Below, piece by piece: positions 17,488 through 27,488 of a stretch of DNA of 54,733 nucleotides. How positions within the stretch are numbered: the stretch's first letter is position 1; each line of letters opens with the position of its first letter. The stretch is taken from contig CAMHLZ010000024.1 of NCBI GenBank assembly GCA_946186125.1, positions 1-54,733 of the forward strand. The letters run 5' to 3'. This stretch comes from an uncultured Lachnospira sp. Lineage in GTDB: Bacteria; Bacillota; Clostridia; Lachnospirales; Lachnospiraceae. The translations under genes were made by a program, and so were the position numbers. Below the pieces are notes generated by a model. That model did no database searches, was not told where the DNA came from, and was given only the letters and a program-made list of their open reading frames with translations.

Positions 17488-19857
17488 TTTTTTATTATAC
17501 ATTTTATTCAGATAATAATCAACTTTAACCCCTTCTTCTTTGGGATATAATATGATCTGACCTTCAGATGCAGTCAAAAATATTTTGCTATTAATATCTT
17601 TAAGTCTGTTAAGCGTTTCCATATGCGGATGTCCATAACGGTTATTTTCTCCGGCCGATATCGTGGTAATGTCAGGATTTATTAATTTCAAAAAAACCGC
17701 GCCTGATGAATTCTTAGAACCATGATGCCCGGCCTTCAATGCTGTCACCTTTTCTAAACAATTACTGCTTATCAGTCTTTTTTCTCCATCTTCTCCTAAA
17801 TCCCCCATAAACATCATCGAGAATTTTTTATACTTTAACCGTAAAACCACAGACAAATTATTTTTATCCTCACCAGTCTCATTTTTATACGGATACAAAC
17901 ATTCTATATCATATTCTTTTCCCTTAAAACATTTCCCTTTGCTTATATATATAATGTTTATTTTGTTCTTTTGTGCACATTTTATTATGTCCATATAATC
18001 ACTGTCTTTTTCTTCAATATCCGGCATAACAAGATTTTTAAGAATACTTTTACTTCCTGCTTTTTCTTCCATAATACTTTTTACACAATTTATATGATCC
18101 TGATCCATATGTGTCAGTACCAAATAATCAAGTTCATTCACTCCATTGTATTTAAGGCAGGGAATAATCCTGTATTCTCCCGCTTCTTTAACACTTGAAC
18201 TTCCGGCATCTATAAGATATTCCGTCCCATGCGAATCTATTATCAAAGTAGAATCACCCTGTCCCACATCTATTGAACATATTTTAAACTCCCCGGTTCC
18301 TCTGTAAATTATTATAAAAAATAATATGCACAAAATCAAAATTCCTACTATTATTTTAGCATATCTTACAACAGCTTTTTCCTCCCAAAATTTTCTGTCA
18401 TCTCTCTTTGCCATATCTAATATATTTATAAAAAAAATTAAAATCACATAATATATTGTTATCCGCAATACACTCTGCTTTCCGGCTATATATTGAGAAT
18501 ATGGCAGCTGCAAAACAAATCTGCCTGTCACATCATATATTTTTAGTATAAATACACTCAATGCGGTCATGAATATTCCTGCATTTATACTTATTAAAGA
18601 AATCATAAGTGCCACGCCCGAAGAAATTATAAGATATGACGCAAGCGGTATTGCATAAATATTAATTATTACTGCATAAAGCGGTATAACATAATATGTC
18701 ATTACAATAACAGGTAAAATGAAAATATTAATGCATATTCCGGACACAAAACATTTCACAATTTTGTTATCTATAGTGTAAAAATCTATTACCGCCGGAC
18801 ATGCACATGATAATGCTATTATCGCAGTAAATGACAGCCAGAAACCTGCGTTCAATATAATAAACGGATTCTCTGTAATCATAATAATACCTGCTCCGGA
18901 CAATGCACTTAAAATATCATACGTTCTTCCTATTATGTCAGCTATTATCTTGAAAATTAACATTATTACTGCTCTTTTTACTGATATTCCCATTCCTGTA
19001 ATAATCCCATACAATATTATAACAATAATACCCACTACCCCTGAAAAACCATATCTGAACCTTTTTCTTATTATCCTATATAATCCCATGCCCACTATAG
19101 TCATATGCGCACCCGAAATCGTTAACAAATGGAGAATTCCGGAAGCCATGTATATCTCCTTGGTATCTTTATCTACATCTTTCTTTTCTCCAAGCAAAAC
19201 AGCTTCCACCACAGCTGCATCTTTTTCAGAATATATATTATGTATTTTTTTTTGAAGATATTTTTTGACAATATATAGATATTTATTAATTGAAAACTTG
19301 TTTTTTTTAATTCGGATTACTTTGTCAAGGCTGTATTTTTCTTCAATGCCTATAGAGATATAATATGCTTTTTCATCATAATTTCCTTCATTTCTTGCGA
19401 CTAAAAACTCTTCCGGCGTAACACGGGCTTCCAAAAAATCTCCCGGTGTAATATCAATCTCTCTGTCACATAATAATAAAATTCGACGCTTATCCCGTAC
19501 ATTCAGGATAAGCATCGAACCTCTTTCTCTATCATTAACCGTCTGTATCGTTCCGTTTACATACCTGGATTCCGAAATCGATTCATATTTGTTAATGTGA
19601 ACATTCATGAAATAAAAACCTGCACATACACCTGCACAAATCAGTATGATGTTAGATAATTTCACGAATTTTTCTTCTTTTGTAACGCATAAAGTAAATA
19701 ATATTATTGACAGTATAATCATACATCCTGCCCATTCCATATTACCATATGCTAAAATCTCTCCTAATAATATTGCCACCATTATAACTGCTAATGGCCT
19801 TTTTATATTAATCCTTCCTTTCCACAACCATATCAAGGTTTCTTGTAAAAACTCCAC
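17479..19857 (-). CDS. comEC: Competence protein ComEC/Rec2, DNA channel with metallo-beta-lactamase domain
   Basis: A 792-residue polytopic membrane protein. Order: N-terminal helices, a soluble OB-like segment (about 100-190), the competence core with LTISGAHMTIVGMG (near 245) and about eight further helices, then a C-terminal metallo-beta-lactamase domain. That domain starts with SIDVGQGDSTLI and has LTHMDQDH and KAGHHGS as metal/active-site motifs. Role: transport of single-stranded DNA during transformation. The first 50 bases overlap the upstream lipoprotein gene. A GGAAGG inside the overlap lacks a normal start codon after it, so ATG 19857 is kept with some doubt. The stop codon is inside a dispersed repeat element. 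Confidence 0.92.
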   Translation of the reverse strand: MEFLQETLIWLWKGRINIKRPLAVIMVAILLGEILAYGNMEWAGCMIILSIILFTLCVTKEEKFVKLSNIILICAGVCAGFYFMNVHINKYESISESRYVNGTIQTVNDRERGSMLILNVRDKRRILLLCDREIDITPGDFLEARVTPEEFLVARNEGNYDEKAYYISIGIEEKYSLDKVIRIKKNKFSINKYLYIVKKYLQKKIHNIYSEKDAAVVEAVLLGEKKDVDKDTKEIYMASGILHLLTISGAHMTIVGMGLYRIIRKRFRYGFSGVVGIIVIILYGIITGMGISVKRAVIMLIFKIIADIIGRTYDILSALSGAGIIMITENPFIILNAGFWLSFTAIIALSCACPAVIDFYTIDNKIVKCFVSGICINIFILPVIVMTYYVIPLYAVIINIYAIPLASYLIISSGVALMISLISINAGIFMTALSVFILKIYDVTGRFVLQLPYSQYIAGKQSVLRITIYYVILIFFINILDMAKRDDRKFWEEKAVVRYAKIIVGILILCILFFIIIYRGTGEFKICSIDVGQGDSTLIIDSHGTEYLIDAGSSSVKEAGEYRIIPCLKYNGVNELDYLVLTHMDQDHINCVKSIMEEKAGSKSILKNLVMPDIEEKDSDYMDIIKCAQKNKINIIYISKGKCFKGKEYDIECLYPYKNETGEDKNNLSVVLRLKYKKFSMMFMGDLGEDGEKRLISSNCLEKVTALKAGHHGSKNSSGAVFLKLINPDITTISAGENNRYGHPHMETLNRLKDINSKIFLTASEGQIILYPKEEGVKVDYYLNKMYNKKIV

Positions 19858-20746
19858 TTAAGTTAATACTGTTTCTTAGTATCATACCGGTTTGTCCGTT
19901 GAAACTGAATTGCACTTTATTAACACTATCTAACTCACACAAGGAATTGACTATTGAATAGATTTCCACTTCCGACGTTACAGGAACCGGTTCTGTTAAA
20001 AACGAACTGTCCAGATTTACATAGCATACACCATCCTGTGTGGTAATGCTTAATATTTTTGTATTTTCAGGAACAGTCCTCAACATTTCGTTTTCACCGC
20101 TTCCATTGATGAGATTTTCCATAATAAACCTCTCCTGCGGAATGTTCTTTTCATATGTTTTAAGCACGTGTTGTTCTACCAGCGCATTTCCATCAATGCT
20201 CCCGTAATACAACGTCATCTCAACTTCCTGATAATTGCTGATTAACTCACCATCGCTCTCCATAAAATCAGATTCTTTTAACGGTTCTATGGTTTTCCCA
20301 TTTGAATTCGTAAGCGGAACACCAACACATTCTATTACAACATAATCAATTCCTTCTATCTGTGTAAGCGTAAGAACTGTAGCTGCCCTGCACATTATTT
20401 CTCTTGTCGATGACATATTTTGATATTCTACGCTGAAATTTAACGTAATAGTATTACCGCTCACGTTGAATTCAAGTAATGATACATTCTGCGGAATGGC
20501 ATTTATGCAGTTTATTTTTTTTGAAACTTTTCGCATCTCCTGCAAAACTTCCTGCACCTGTTCTTCTTTTGTCCCACCCTTTATAGAATAATCAGTTCCT
20601 ATCAGTTTATCTTCCTGTTTATTTAAATAATATAACTCGAACTTATCTTCTGTTTTCGTATTCTCTTTTTTAAAACCTCTGCTACACGAACATAGTAACA
20701 GCACACATGCCAGAGAAAATACTATCAGATATCTACATTTCTTCAC
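19808..20746 (-). CDS. GerMN-domain lipoprotein
   Basis: A 312-residue lipoprotein with lipobox LLLCSC (Cys near residue 20) and two GerMN-type domains (about 60-165 and 190-305), with motifs such as ITLNFSVEYQNMS and VCYVNLDSSFL. GerMN domains occur in spore-germination protein GerM and in LpqB-like partners of sensor kinases. The gene lies 14 bases after a sensor kinase gene and overlaps comEC. A role as an extracytoplasmic partner of that kinase is inferred. A sporulation role is also possible. Confidence 0.8.
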   Translation of the reverse strand: MKKCRYLIVFSLACVLLLCSCSRGFKKENTKTEDKFELYYLNKQEDKLIGTDYSIKGGTKEEQVQEVLQEMRKVSKKINCINAIPQNVSLLEFNVSGNTITLNFSVEYQNMSSTREIMCRAATVLTLTQIEGIDYVVIECVGVPLTNSNGKTIEPLKESDFMESDGELISNYQEVEMTLYYGSIDGNALVEQHVLKTYEKNIPQERFIMENLINGSGENEMLRTVPENTKILSITTQDGVCYVNLDSSFLTEPVPVTSEVEIYSIVNSLCELDSVNKVQFSFNGQTGMILRNSINLSGVFTRNLDMVVERKD

Positions 20747-20760
20747 AGCAATCCTCCATC

Positions 20761-22215
20761 TTATTTTACATTCTGCCCTTTTATCCGGGTGAGTGGAATA
20801 CGAACACTAAAGGTTGTTCCTTCATTTTCTTTACTGTAAACTCTTATCGCACCCTGATGCATTGCTATAACATTTTTGGTAATTGCAAGTCCAAGTCCCG
20901 TTCCGCCCGTTTCTCTGGAACGATTCTTATCTACACGATAAAATCTTTCAAATATCTTTTCCTGTGCTTCCTGTGGAATTCCAACACCTGAGTCAGCAAC
21001 TTTAATATATAAATACTGATGATCTGCATTAAGCGAAACTCTGACCCAGCCATCTTCTATATTATATTTTACGGCATTCTCAACCAGATTTGATATTGCA
21101 CTTGAAAGTTTCATATCATCAACTTCTGCAATAACCGGTCTGAAACTTTCATAAACAAGTTCAATATTTCTTTTTGCTGCAAGCGGTCTGATTCTCTTAA
21201 GAATCATCTCTATCATATCATTTACATTTACCTGGCTGATAGTAAGTTCTTCCGTCTTCTTTTCAAGTTTAACCATTGTAAGAAGATCTGTTATAATCTG
21301 GCTCTCCCTATTAACCTCATTATTAATATCAGTAAGAAATTCTTTATATAACTCTTCAGGAACATTTTCCTGCATAAGAAGCGACTCTGCAAGAACCTTT
21401 ATCGATGTAATAGGTGTCTTCAGCTCGTGAGATACGTTAGAAACAAATTCCTGTCTCGACTCATCTGATTTTCTGATACGTTCAAGCATATGGTTAAATG
21501 CTTCTCCAAGCCGTTCTGTTTCAACATACTCATTCATTACTATCTTTTCATCAGAATATCCGTCACTGATTTTTTCAATTGTTTTCTCTATCTTTTTGAA
21601 AGGCATAACAAGTGATTTTGACCAAAGGATTGCCAAAATAATACTTACCAGAATAATAATACATTCTATGATAAATGCCCTGCTAAAAAGCATGTCCAGA
21701 GTTGCATCAATATCATCTGTTGAAAAGTTCATAAGAACTACACCGTTATAAATATCCGAATTCGCATTTTTTACCGGAATCGTTATCTCTATATAACCAT
21801 TTTTACCTGAATATTCCGATAAATCATTTCCTTTAAAGCAACTAATAACACTCCGGGATATGCATATTTTCCCACTGTCCATGCTGTAAGTATCCGTGAT
21901 AATTCGAAAATTACTATCTATTACCAAAATTCTTCCATCATACATTCCTGCTAACTGATTTAACTCAGCATTAACCACTGACACATTGGAATCCGTACTG
22001 TAATTCTGATCAAGATAGTTGCTTTTTACCACGTTATCACACAACATCTTTCCCTGTCTTTGTAAATTTTCCACTCTTTGCTCAACAAGAAAATGTTTTA
22101 CGGTACCTGATAAAATCAATTGCATAACAATCGGCGGAATCACGGCAAGTATTGTCACAAATATCAACGTCCGGAATCTCATACTCTTTATAAGATTTCT
22201 CCTGATAAAAGACAT
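20761..22215 (-). CDS. Membrane sensor histidine kinase (PhoR/WalK-like)
   Basis: A 484-residue kinase. Two transmembrane helices (about 15-35 and 175-200) flank an extracytoplasmic sensor domain. After them come HAMP (200-255), the HisKA dimerisation domain with SNVSHELKTPITSIK (phospho-acceptor His near 265), and a HATPase domain with LVENAVKYN, DSGVGIP and GTGLGLAITK. I prefer ATG 22215 over 22227, because AGGTG lies just upstream of 22215 while the first ATG has no room for a ribosome site. It follows its response regulator and precedes the GerMN lipoprotein. The signal is unknown. Confidence 0.92.
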   Translation of the reverse strand: MSFIRRNLIKSMRFRTLIFVTILAVIPPIVMQLILSGTVKHFLVEQRVENLQRQGKMLCDNVVKSNYLDQNYSTDSNVSVVNAELNQLAGMYDGRILVIDSNFRIITDTYSMDSGKICISRSVISCFKGNDLSEYSGKNGYIEITIPVKNANSDIYNGVVLMNFSTDDIDATLDMLFSRAFIIECIIILVSIILAILWSKSLVMPFKKIEKTIEKISDGYSDEKIVMNEYVETERLGEAFNHMLERIRKSDESRQEFVSNVSHELKTPITSIKVLAESLLMQENVPEELYKEFLTDINNEVNRESQIITDLLTMVKLEKKTEELTISQVNVNDMIEMILKRIRPLAAKRNIELVYESFRPVIAEVDDMKLSSAISNLVENAVKYNIEDGWVRVSLNADHQYLYIKVADSGVGIPQEAQEKIFERFYRVDKNRSRETGGTGLGLAITKNVIAMHQGAIRVYSKENEGTTFSVRIPLTRIKGQNVK

Positions 22216-22242
22216 TTTACACCTCATGCCCTTTCACAAATA

Positions 22243-22929
22243 CTATTCTTTAAAATAATATCCCACTCCCCACTTAGTATGTACATACTTAGGTTCACTA
22301 GGGTTTTTCTCTATTTTTTCTCTTAAACGTCTGATATGAACATCTACTGTCCTTACATCACCCGGATATTCGTAGTCCCATACAATATTCAGAAGTTTTT
22401 CTCTACTGAAAACCTTATTAGGATTTGTAATCAGAAGTTCAAGAACATCAAATTCTTTAGCTGTAAGATTAATATCTTTTCCGGCTATAACAACTCTTCG
22501 CGATTCTCTTTCTATACATAAATCGCCTTTCACAATCATATCCTCATCATTCTTGTTTGAATTTTTATTATTTCTCCTTATGATTGCTTTAATTCTCGCC
22601 TTTAACTCCAATATATTAAATGGCTTTGTAACATAGTCATCTGCACCATATTCAAGTCCCAGAATCTTATCCATGTCATCGCCCTTAGCAGTAAGCATAA
22701 TAACAGGAACATACGAAAAATCCCTAATCTGCCTAAGTACTTCAAAACCATCATATACCGGAAGCATAACATCAAGTAATATAATATCATATGTATTATT
22801 CTTGGCATAATTCAACGCTTCTTCTCCGTCATATGCACAATCCACTTTCATATCATCCTGCTCCAGACTAAATCTGATTCCTTTAACAATTGATTTTTCA
22901 TCATCAACAACAAGAACTCTGTTCCCCAT
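22243..22929 (-). CDS. OmpR/PhoB-family response regulator
   Basis: A 228-residue regulator. The receiver domain (1-118) has phospho-acceptor Asp in ILLDVMLP (near 53), Thr/Ser in VIMLTAK and Lys in VTKPF. The winged-helix DNA-binding domain (about 130-228) ends with RTVDVHIRRLREKIE and a WGVGYYF motif. It pairs with the downstream histidine kinase and lies 35 bases after comEA, so the two-component system sits inside the split comE operon. Targets are unknown. Confidence 0.93.
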   Translation of the reverse strand: MGNRVLVVDDEKSIVKGIRFSLEQDDMKVDCAYDGEEALNYAKNNTYDIILLDVMLPVYDGFEVLRQIRDFSYVPVIMLTAKGDDMDKILGLEYGADDYVTKPFNILELKARIKAIIRRNNKNSNKNDEDMIVKGDLCIERESRRVVIAGKDINLTAKEFDVLELLITNPNKVFSREKLLNIVWDYEYPGDVRTVDVHIRRLREKIEKNPSEPKYVHTKWGVGYYFKE

Positions 22930-22964
22930 CTCTCAATCTCCTTTAACTTTACTCAATATAACCG

Positions 22965-23543
22965 TCATACACAAATCAAATCTTTTATTTTATTAAATGC
23001 AGCTTCTTTTATACCACTGACATTCATGATGTCTCTGACATCTTCAAACGCTCCATTTTCTTCTCTGTATGACACAATTGCTTCTGCTTTTGCCATGCCC
23101 ACTCCAGGCAATTCCATCAGTTCTTCAACTTTAGCAGTGTTAATGTTAATATAATTTGAAGTTACTAAATTACTATCGGAAACTGACTCACCCAATGCCG
23201 GAATATATATCTGTTGTCCATCAGTTACACTCAATGCCTGATTAACAGCATCTACATCTGCATCAATGCTAAATCCACCTGCAAGCTCAATCAACTGATA
23301 TACTCTCGTATCTTCACTGACCTCAAATACTCCCGGTGAATTCACGCATCCGCAAACCTGAACAAACACACTGCTATTCTCAGCAATACTCTCTTCAGTT
23401 TCCTTACATTCCATCACATTTTCTTCATATTTAATATCTTCAGCTTCTTTGAAATCTTTATCCTGTAGCTGTATATATACTGCTCCCGATAATAACATGG
23501 CCAGTATGATTATTACTGTCTTAGCCAAAAAATTATTTTTCAT
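22965..23543 (-). CDS. comEA: Competence DNA receptor ComEA
   Basis: A 192-residue membrane-anchored protein: one N-terminal helix, an acidic linker, a SLBB domain (about 60-125, VQVCGCVNSPGVFEV) and a C-terminal helix-hairpin-helix DNA-binding pair with NINTAKVEELMELPGVG. It captures double-stranded DNA outside the cell for ComEC. I chose ATG 23543, which has GGGAG just upstream, over an upstream in-frame ATG that would add 20 unrelated residues. comEB is absent, and four genes separate it from holA. Confidence 0.92.
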   Translation of the reverse strand: MKNNFLAKTVIIILAMLLSGAVYIQLQDKDFKEAEDIKYEENVMECKETEESIAENSSVFVQVCGCVNSPGVFEVSEDTRVYQLIELAGGFSIDADVDAVNQALSVTDGQQIYIPALGESVSDSNLVTSNYININTAKVEELMELPGVGMAKAEAIVSYREENGAFEDVRDIMNVSGIKEAAFNKIKDLICV

Positions 23544-23627
23544 GCTTCTCCCTTCATAGGGAGGCACCTTAAACACTAACAAATATTTTACATAAAAATT
23601 CACAACATTACAATAGTTTTTTTATAT

Positions 23628-24053
23628 TTATTTAGAAAACATAAATATTCCTACTGCCGTTATGGTTGCCCAGACAAATTTTTTCACGTCAAACTCTGCC
23701 TTTTGAACACCAAATGCTCCTATAAGCTCTATAAAATATGCAGCGACAATCTGTGATATAACTATAACCATTGCCGCTTTGGCAGGTCCCATTATTTCTA
23801 TACTTTTTATAACGGTATAAGTTATAAATGCACCTATCACCCCGCCTAAAAGCATATAACGCGGCGATACGTTCATTAAACCGGAAATCCCTTTTTTTCC
23901 TGTAAACAACCATGCCGTAATGCAGACTAAAAATGCTGTTAATTGTACAAATCCCGCAGCCACCCACATAGATGTCTGCTTCATAACCTGTGTATTAAAT
24001 ACTCCCTGTATACTCATCAGTATTCCTGAAAGCAATGCAATAATAAAACCCAT
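23628..24053 (-). CDS. Small DMT-family (YdcZ/DUF606) transporter
   Basis: A 141-residue very hydrophobic protein with about five helices: MGFIIALLSGILMSIQGVFNT at the start, TYTVIKSIEIMGPAKAAM in the middle and TAVGIFMFSK at the end. This matches the one-domain DMT (DUF606/YdcZ) exporters. ATG 24053 is chosen because GGAGG lies 9 bases before it. An upstream start at 24086 lacks one. The substrate is unknown. These proteins often act as dimers or pairs, but only one copy is visible. Confidence 0.8.
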   Translation of the reverse strand: MGFIIALLSGILMSIQGVFNTQVMKQTSMWVAAGFVQLTAFLVCITAWLFTGKKGISGLMNVSPRYMLLGGVIGAFITYTVIKSIEIMGPAKAAMVIVISQIVAAYFIELIGAFGVQKAEFDVKKFVWATITAVGIFMFSK

Positions 24054-24112
24054 TTCCAGATACCTCCTTTTGATTAGCATATCCAAAAATGAGTTTTTTA
24101 TATAATTTAAAA

Positions 24113-25363
24113 CTATTGCAATGTAGAAATGGCATTGTTAATATCTCCACCCTGCCAGATCATATTTAATGCAACTTCTAATTTTGCTCCAAAATCTCCT
24201 GCCTCTAAAACCTTAGGCAGATTCGTGGATTTATCATACTGAGCCAATACCATATACAACTGTTCGTTTTCATATTCCAAATCTATTCTGGAAGACATTT
24301 TTCCTGTAGTTTCGTACATTTTATGCGCCATGTCATAAGAAATAAATTTGGCAAGTCTGTCTGCCTCAACACCGTTATTTCCATACGGATTTACGACTGC
24401 AAGATTTGTTACAGCCAACGTCTTTGATTTAATCTCTGTATTTAAATCCGGAAACAATCCTACTCCATACGATATCCTGCCATCATTTTCTTCAACAGCC
24501 TTAATGCTATCTGTTTTTGCTATAATATAGGCTGATTTTCCTGAAACAAATTTATTAATTACACTTTCGTAGGATGTGTTTATGTCTACAGCGAAAACCT
24601 GATTCAGATTAGCGTAGTATGAAAGTGCTTTTGTCAGTCCGTCTTCCGATATATTTTTGACGGTAGAATCGTCACCGTTTTTTCCTCCAAATTCTATATA
24701 TCCTCCTGCAAAACCATAATTATATATCAAATCTTTGACATCCCATATCAATACATTTTCGATTTTTCCGCTTACCGATTCATCCATTTTATTCGAAAAA
24801 TTGATAATATCATCAAATGTTGAAGGCGAATCCGGAACATATGCCTTATTATACAGAATAAATCCTGTGTCAAAGTTCATCGGATATGCCTGTAGATGCC
24901 CTTTATATGTTGCTGCCGTAAGCGCTGTCTTAGAATATGTTTTATCACTAAAAGCTACATCATCCTTATTCTCTCTGGTAAGCCCTGCCATGACAGCCTT
25001 CTCAAGCATTGTACTGTCCATTATATAAACATCAGGAGCATCTTCTTTTTCAACACTGCATTTATTGATATTTTCAAGGTAGTCCTCTTCCCTTACATTA
25101 ACATATTGCAAAGAAATACCATATTTATCTTTATACACTTGTGCACACTCTTTAAAATAATCCGTAAATTCATCATCGTAATACCATACAACAACCTGAT
25201 TTTTGGATATATTCCCTTCTGTGAGATTTCCCGCAGTATGCTTTGAATAATCTTCCGTTTTCCCGGTTAATGATTTTCCAAGAAGAATAGTAACTATACC
25301 AATCAGCACCATCATACCGATTGCAATCAGCATTCCAAAAAGTTCTTTTTTATCAATTTTCAT
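24113..25363 (-). CDS. Membrane-anchored family-1 solute-binding protein
   Basis: A 416-residue protein with a single N-terminal helix (about 9-30) and no lipobox. It is followed by a periplasmic-binding-protein fold of the sugar type (family 1): VVVWYYDDEFTDYF, DAPDVYIMDSTML, and AYPMNFDTGFILYNKAYV. It starts four bases after argD, so it is cotranscribed with the arginine genes. No permease or ATPase genes adjoin it, which makes it an orphan binding protein. Both a transport role with distant permeases and a sensory role are possible. Ligand unknown. Confidence 0.75.
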   Translation of the reverse strand: MKIDKKELFGMLIAIGMMVLIGIVTILLGKSLTGKTEDYSKHTAGNLTEGNISKNQVVVWYYDDEFTDYFKECAQVYKDKYGISLQYVNVREEDYLENINKCSVEKEDAPDVYIMDSTMLEKAVMAGLTRENKDDVAFSDKTYSKTALTAATYKGHLQAYPMNFDTGFILYNKAYVPDSPSTFDDIINFSNKMDESVSGKIENVLIWDVKDLIYNYGFAGGYIEFGGKNGDDSTVKNISEDGLTKALSYYANLNQVFAVDINTSYESVINKFVSGKSAYIIAKTDSIKAVEENDGRISYGVGLFPDLNTEIKSKTLAVTNLAVVNPYGNNGVEADRLAKFISYDMAHKMYETTGKMSSRIDLEYENEQLYMVLAQYDKSTNLPKVLEAGDFGAKLEVALNMIWQGGDINNAISTLQ

Positions 25364-25367
25364 ATAA

Positions 25368-26549
25368 TTACTGTAATGCCTTTCTAAGTATTCCTATCAT
25401 CTCATCGACATGTTCCTTTTTGATAACAAGCGGCGGAACCATTCTTAACACATCACTTCCTGCTGAAATAACCAATAATCCCTCAGCTATGCATTTCTCA
25501 ATCACTTCTCCCACCGGTCTGTCAAGAATCAGTCCCTGCATCAGTCCCTTTCCTCTATGACCTAATACACAGTCAAATTCTTTTGTAAGATCATCAAGCT
25601 GTTTTTCCAGATATGAGGCTGTTTCATTTACATTTTCAAGCACATTTGTCTCCTCGAACAATTCTAAAACAACATTTACCGCAGCAGTAGCAAGCGGATT
25701 TCCACCATAAGTAGTTCCATGGTCACCCGGTTTTAATGATGCAGCTTTTTCTGTTGTAAGGAATGCTCCGACAGGTATACCACAGCCTAGTGCTTTTGCA
25801 AGTGTTAAAACGTCAGGTTTAACCCCATAATATTCATGCGCAAACATTTTTCCGGTTCTTCCCATTCCACATTGAATCTCGTCAAATATCAACAGAATAT
25901 CATTATCATCACAAATTTTTCTTACACCTTTTATAAATTCTTCCGTGGCCGGATAGATTCCTCCCTCTCCCTGTACAGGTTCCATAATTATAGCACAGGT
26001 CTTATCCGTAACAAGTTCTTTTACGCTCTCTAAGTTATTAAATTCAGCAAAACTCACTCCTCCGATTAACGGTTTAAATGGTTCCTGATATTTATCATTT
26101 CCGGTAACCGATAGTGCTCCCATACTTCTTCCATGGAAAGAATGTTTCATTGCAATTATTTCATGATCTGTTGTTCCATCTTTATCATAAGCATATCTAC
26201 GTGCCGTCTTCACTGCACCTTCTATCGCTTCCGTACCGCTGTTTGTAAAGAAAACCCTGTCCATTCCGGTAATGTCCGTCAGCCTTTTTGCTGCAACCGA
26301 AGCAGGTTCATTATAAAACAGATTTGATGTATGTATAATTTTATCTATCTGCGATTTTATGGCATCATTATATTTCTTATTTCCATAACCAAATGCATAC
26401 ACTGCAATTCCCGCTGCAAAATCAAGATATTTTTTACCGTCATTATCGTATAAATATACATCCTCACCTTTTTCCAAAACTATCTGGAACCTGTTATATG
26501 TGTGCAACAGGTTTTTTTCAGACATATCTATATATTCTTTTGTTGTCAT
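25368..26549 (-). CDS. argD: Acetylornithine aminotransferase
   Basis: A 393-residue class-III PLP aminotransferase, which converts N-acetylglutamate semialdehyde to N-acetylornithine with glutamate as donor. Motifs: FTNSGTEAIEGA, LLIFDEIQCGMGRTG with the PLP-contacting Asp, and TLAKALGCGIPVGAF with the Schiff-base Lys. Length is standard. It lies 20 bases after argB in the argC-argJ-argB-argD operon. RBS is a GAGAGGAG stretch. Confidence 0.95.
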   Translation of the reverse strand: MTTKEYIDMSEKNLLHTYNRFQIVLEKGEDVYLYDNDGKKYLDFAAGIAVYAFGYGNKKYNDAIKSQIDKIIHTSNLFYNEPASVAAKRLTDITGMDRVFFTNSGTEAIEGAVKTARRYAYDKDGTTDHEIIAMKHSFHGRSMGALSVTGNDKYQEPFKPLIGGVSFAEFNNLESVKELVTDKTCAIIMEPVQGEGGIYPATEEFIKGVRKICDDNDILLIFDEIQCGMGRTGKMFAHEYYGVKPDVLTLAKALGCGIPVGAFLTTEKAASLKPGDHGTTYGGNPLATAAVNVVLELFEETNVLENVNETASYLEKQLDDLTKEFDCVLGHRGKGLMQGLILDRPVGEVIEKCIAEGLLVISAGSDVLRMVPPLVIKKEHVDEMIGILRKALQ

Positions 26550-26569
26550 AAAATCCGTCTCCTCTCTAT

Positions 26570-27469
26570 TTATTTTCCTGTATAATATCTGGGACCGTCT
26601 TCATTTAATATGGCTGTACCAATACCTTTATTGGTAAATATTTCCAGTAATAGGCAATGTGCAATTCTTCCATCAAGGATATGCACTCTTGATACACCAT
26701 TTTCTACAGCGTCAATACAATTATTTAGCTTCGGAAGCATGCCGCCTCCTACCTGGCCTGTCGTCAGAAGTTCTCTTGCTTCTTTTACCGTAAGCTCTGA
26801 TATCAGTGTCGATTTATCATCAGGATTCCTATAAACACCTTCAATATCTGTTAAGAAAGCAAGTTTTTCTGCCTTAACAGCTCTTGCAATTGCACATGCC
26901 GCATCATCAGCATTTATATTGTATGACTTAAAATCATCATCCAAACCAATCGGGCACACAATCGGAAGGAAATCTTTTTCAAGCAGGTCAAATAATATTG
27001 ATGGATCAACATCTTTAATATCTCCTACAAATCCAATGTCTTCTCCATTTGAATACTTTTTATCTACTTTTAAAAGTCCTCCGTCTTTACCACTGATACT
27101 GATAGCTTTTACTCCCAGCTCCTGTACCATTGTTACCAAAGACTTTCCTACTCTTCCAAGTACCATCTCTGCAATCTCCATGGTAGGCTCATCTGTTACC
27201 CTGAGTCCGTTAATAAACTTCGGTTCCATTCCCACCTTGCCTACCCATTTACTGATTTCCTTACCACCACCATGTACGATAATTGGTTTGAATCCAACCA
27301 GCTTTAACAATGTGACATCCTCAATTACGCTTTTTTTCAATTCTTCATCTATCATGGCACTTCCACCATATTTGACTACTATAATCTTTCTGTTAAATCT
27401 CTGTATATAAGGCAATGCCTCTATCAACACGTTTGCTTTTTCAAGATATTGATTCATTTCTTCCATCAC
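26570..27469 (-). CDS. argB: Acetylglutamate kinase
   Basis: A 299-residue amino-acid kinase that phosphorylates N-acetylglutamate. Motifs: [11 protein letters not shown] near the N-terminus, [28 protein letters not shown], and [11 protein letters not shown]. It starts at GTG 27469 or the next codon ATG 27466. Immediately before the start is AGTGTAAAATC, which resembles the start of the dispersed element at other gene junctions. An N-terminal helix before the core is typical of arginine-sensitive enzymes, so feedback inhibition by arginine is plausible. Confidence 0.95.
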   Translation of the reverse strand: MMEEMNQYLEKANVLIEALPYIQRFNRKIIVVKYGGSAMIDEELKKSVIEDVTLLKLVGFKPIIVHGGGKEISKWVGKVGMEPKFINGLRVTDEPTMEIAEMVLGRVGKSLVTMVQELGVKAISISGKDGGLLKVDKKYSNGEDIGFVGDIKDVDPSILFDLLEKDFLPIVCPIGLDDDFKSYNINADDAACAIARAVKAEKLAFLTDIEGVYRNPDDKSTLISELTVKEARELLTTGQVGGGMLPKLNNCIDAVENGVSRVHILDGRIAHCLLLEIFTNKGIGTAILNEDGPRYYTGK

Positions 27470-27488
27470 GATTTTACACTATCCTTTC

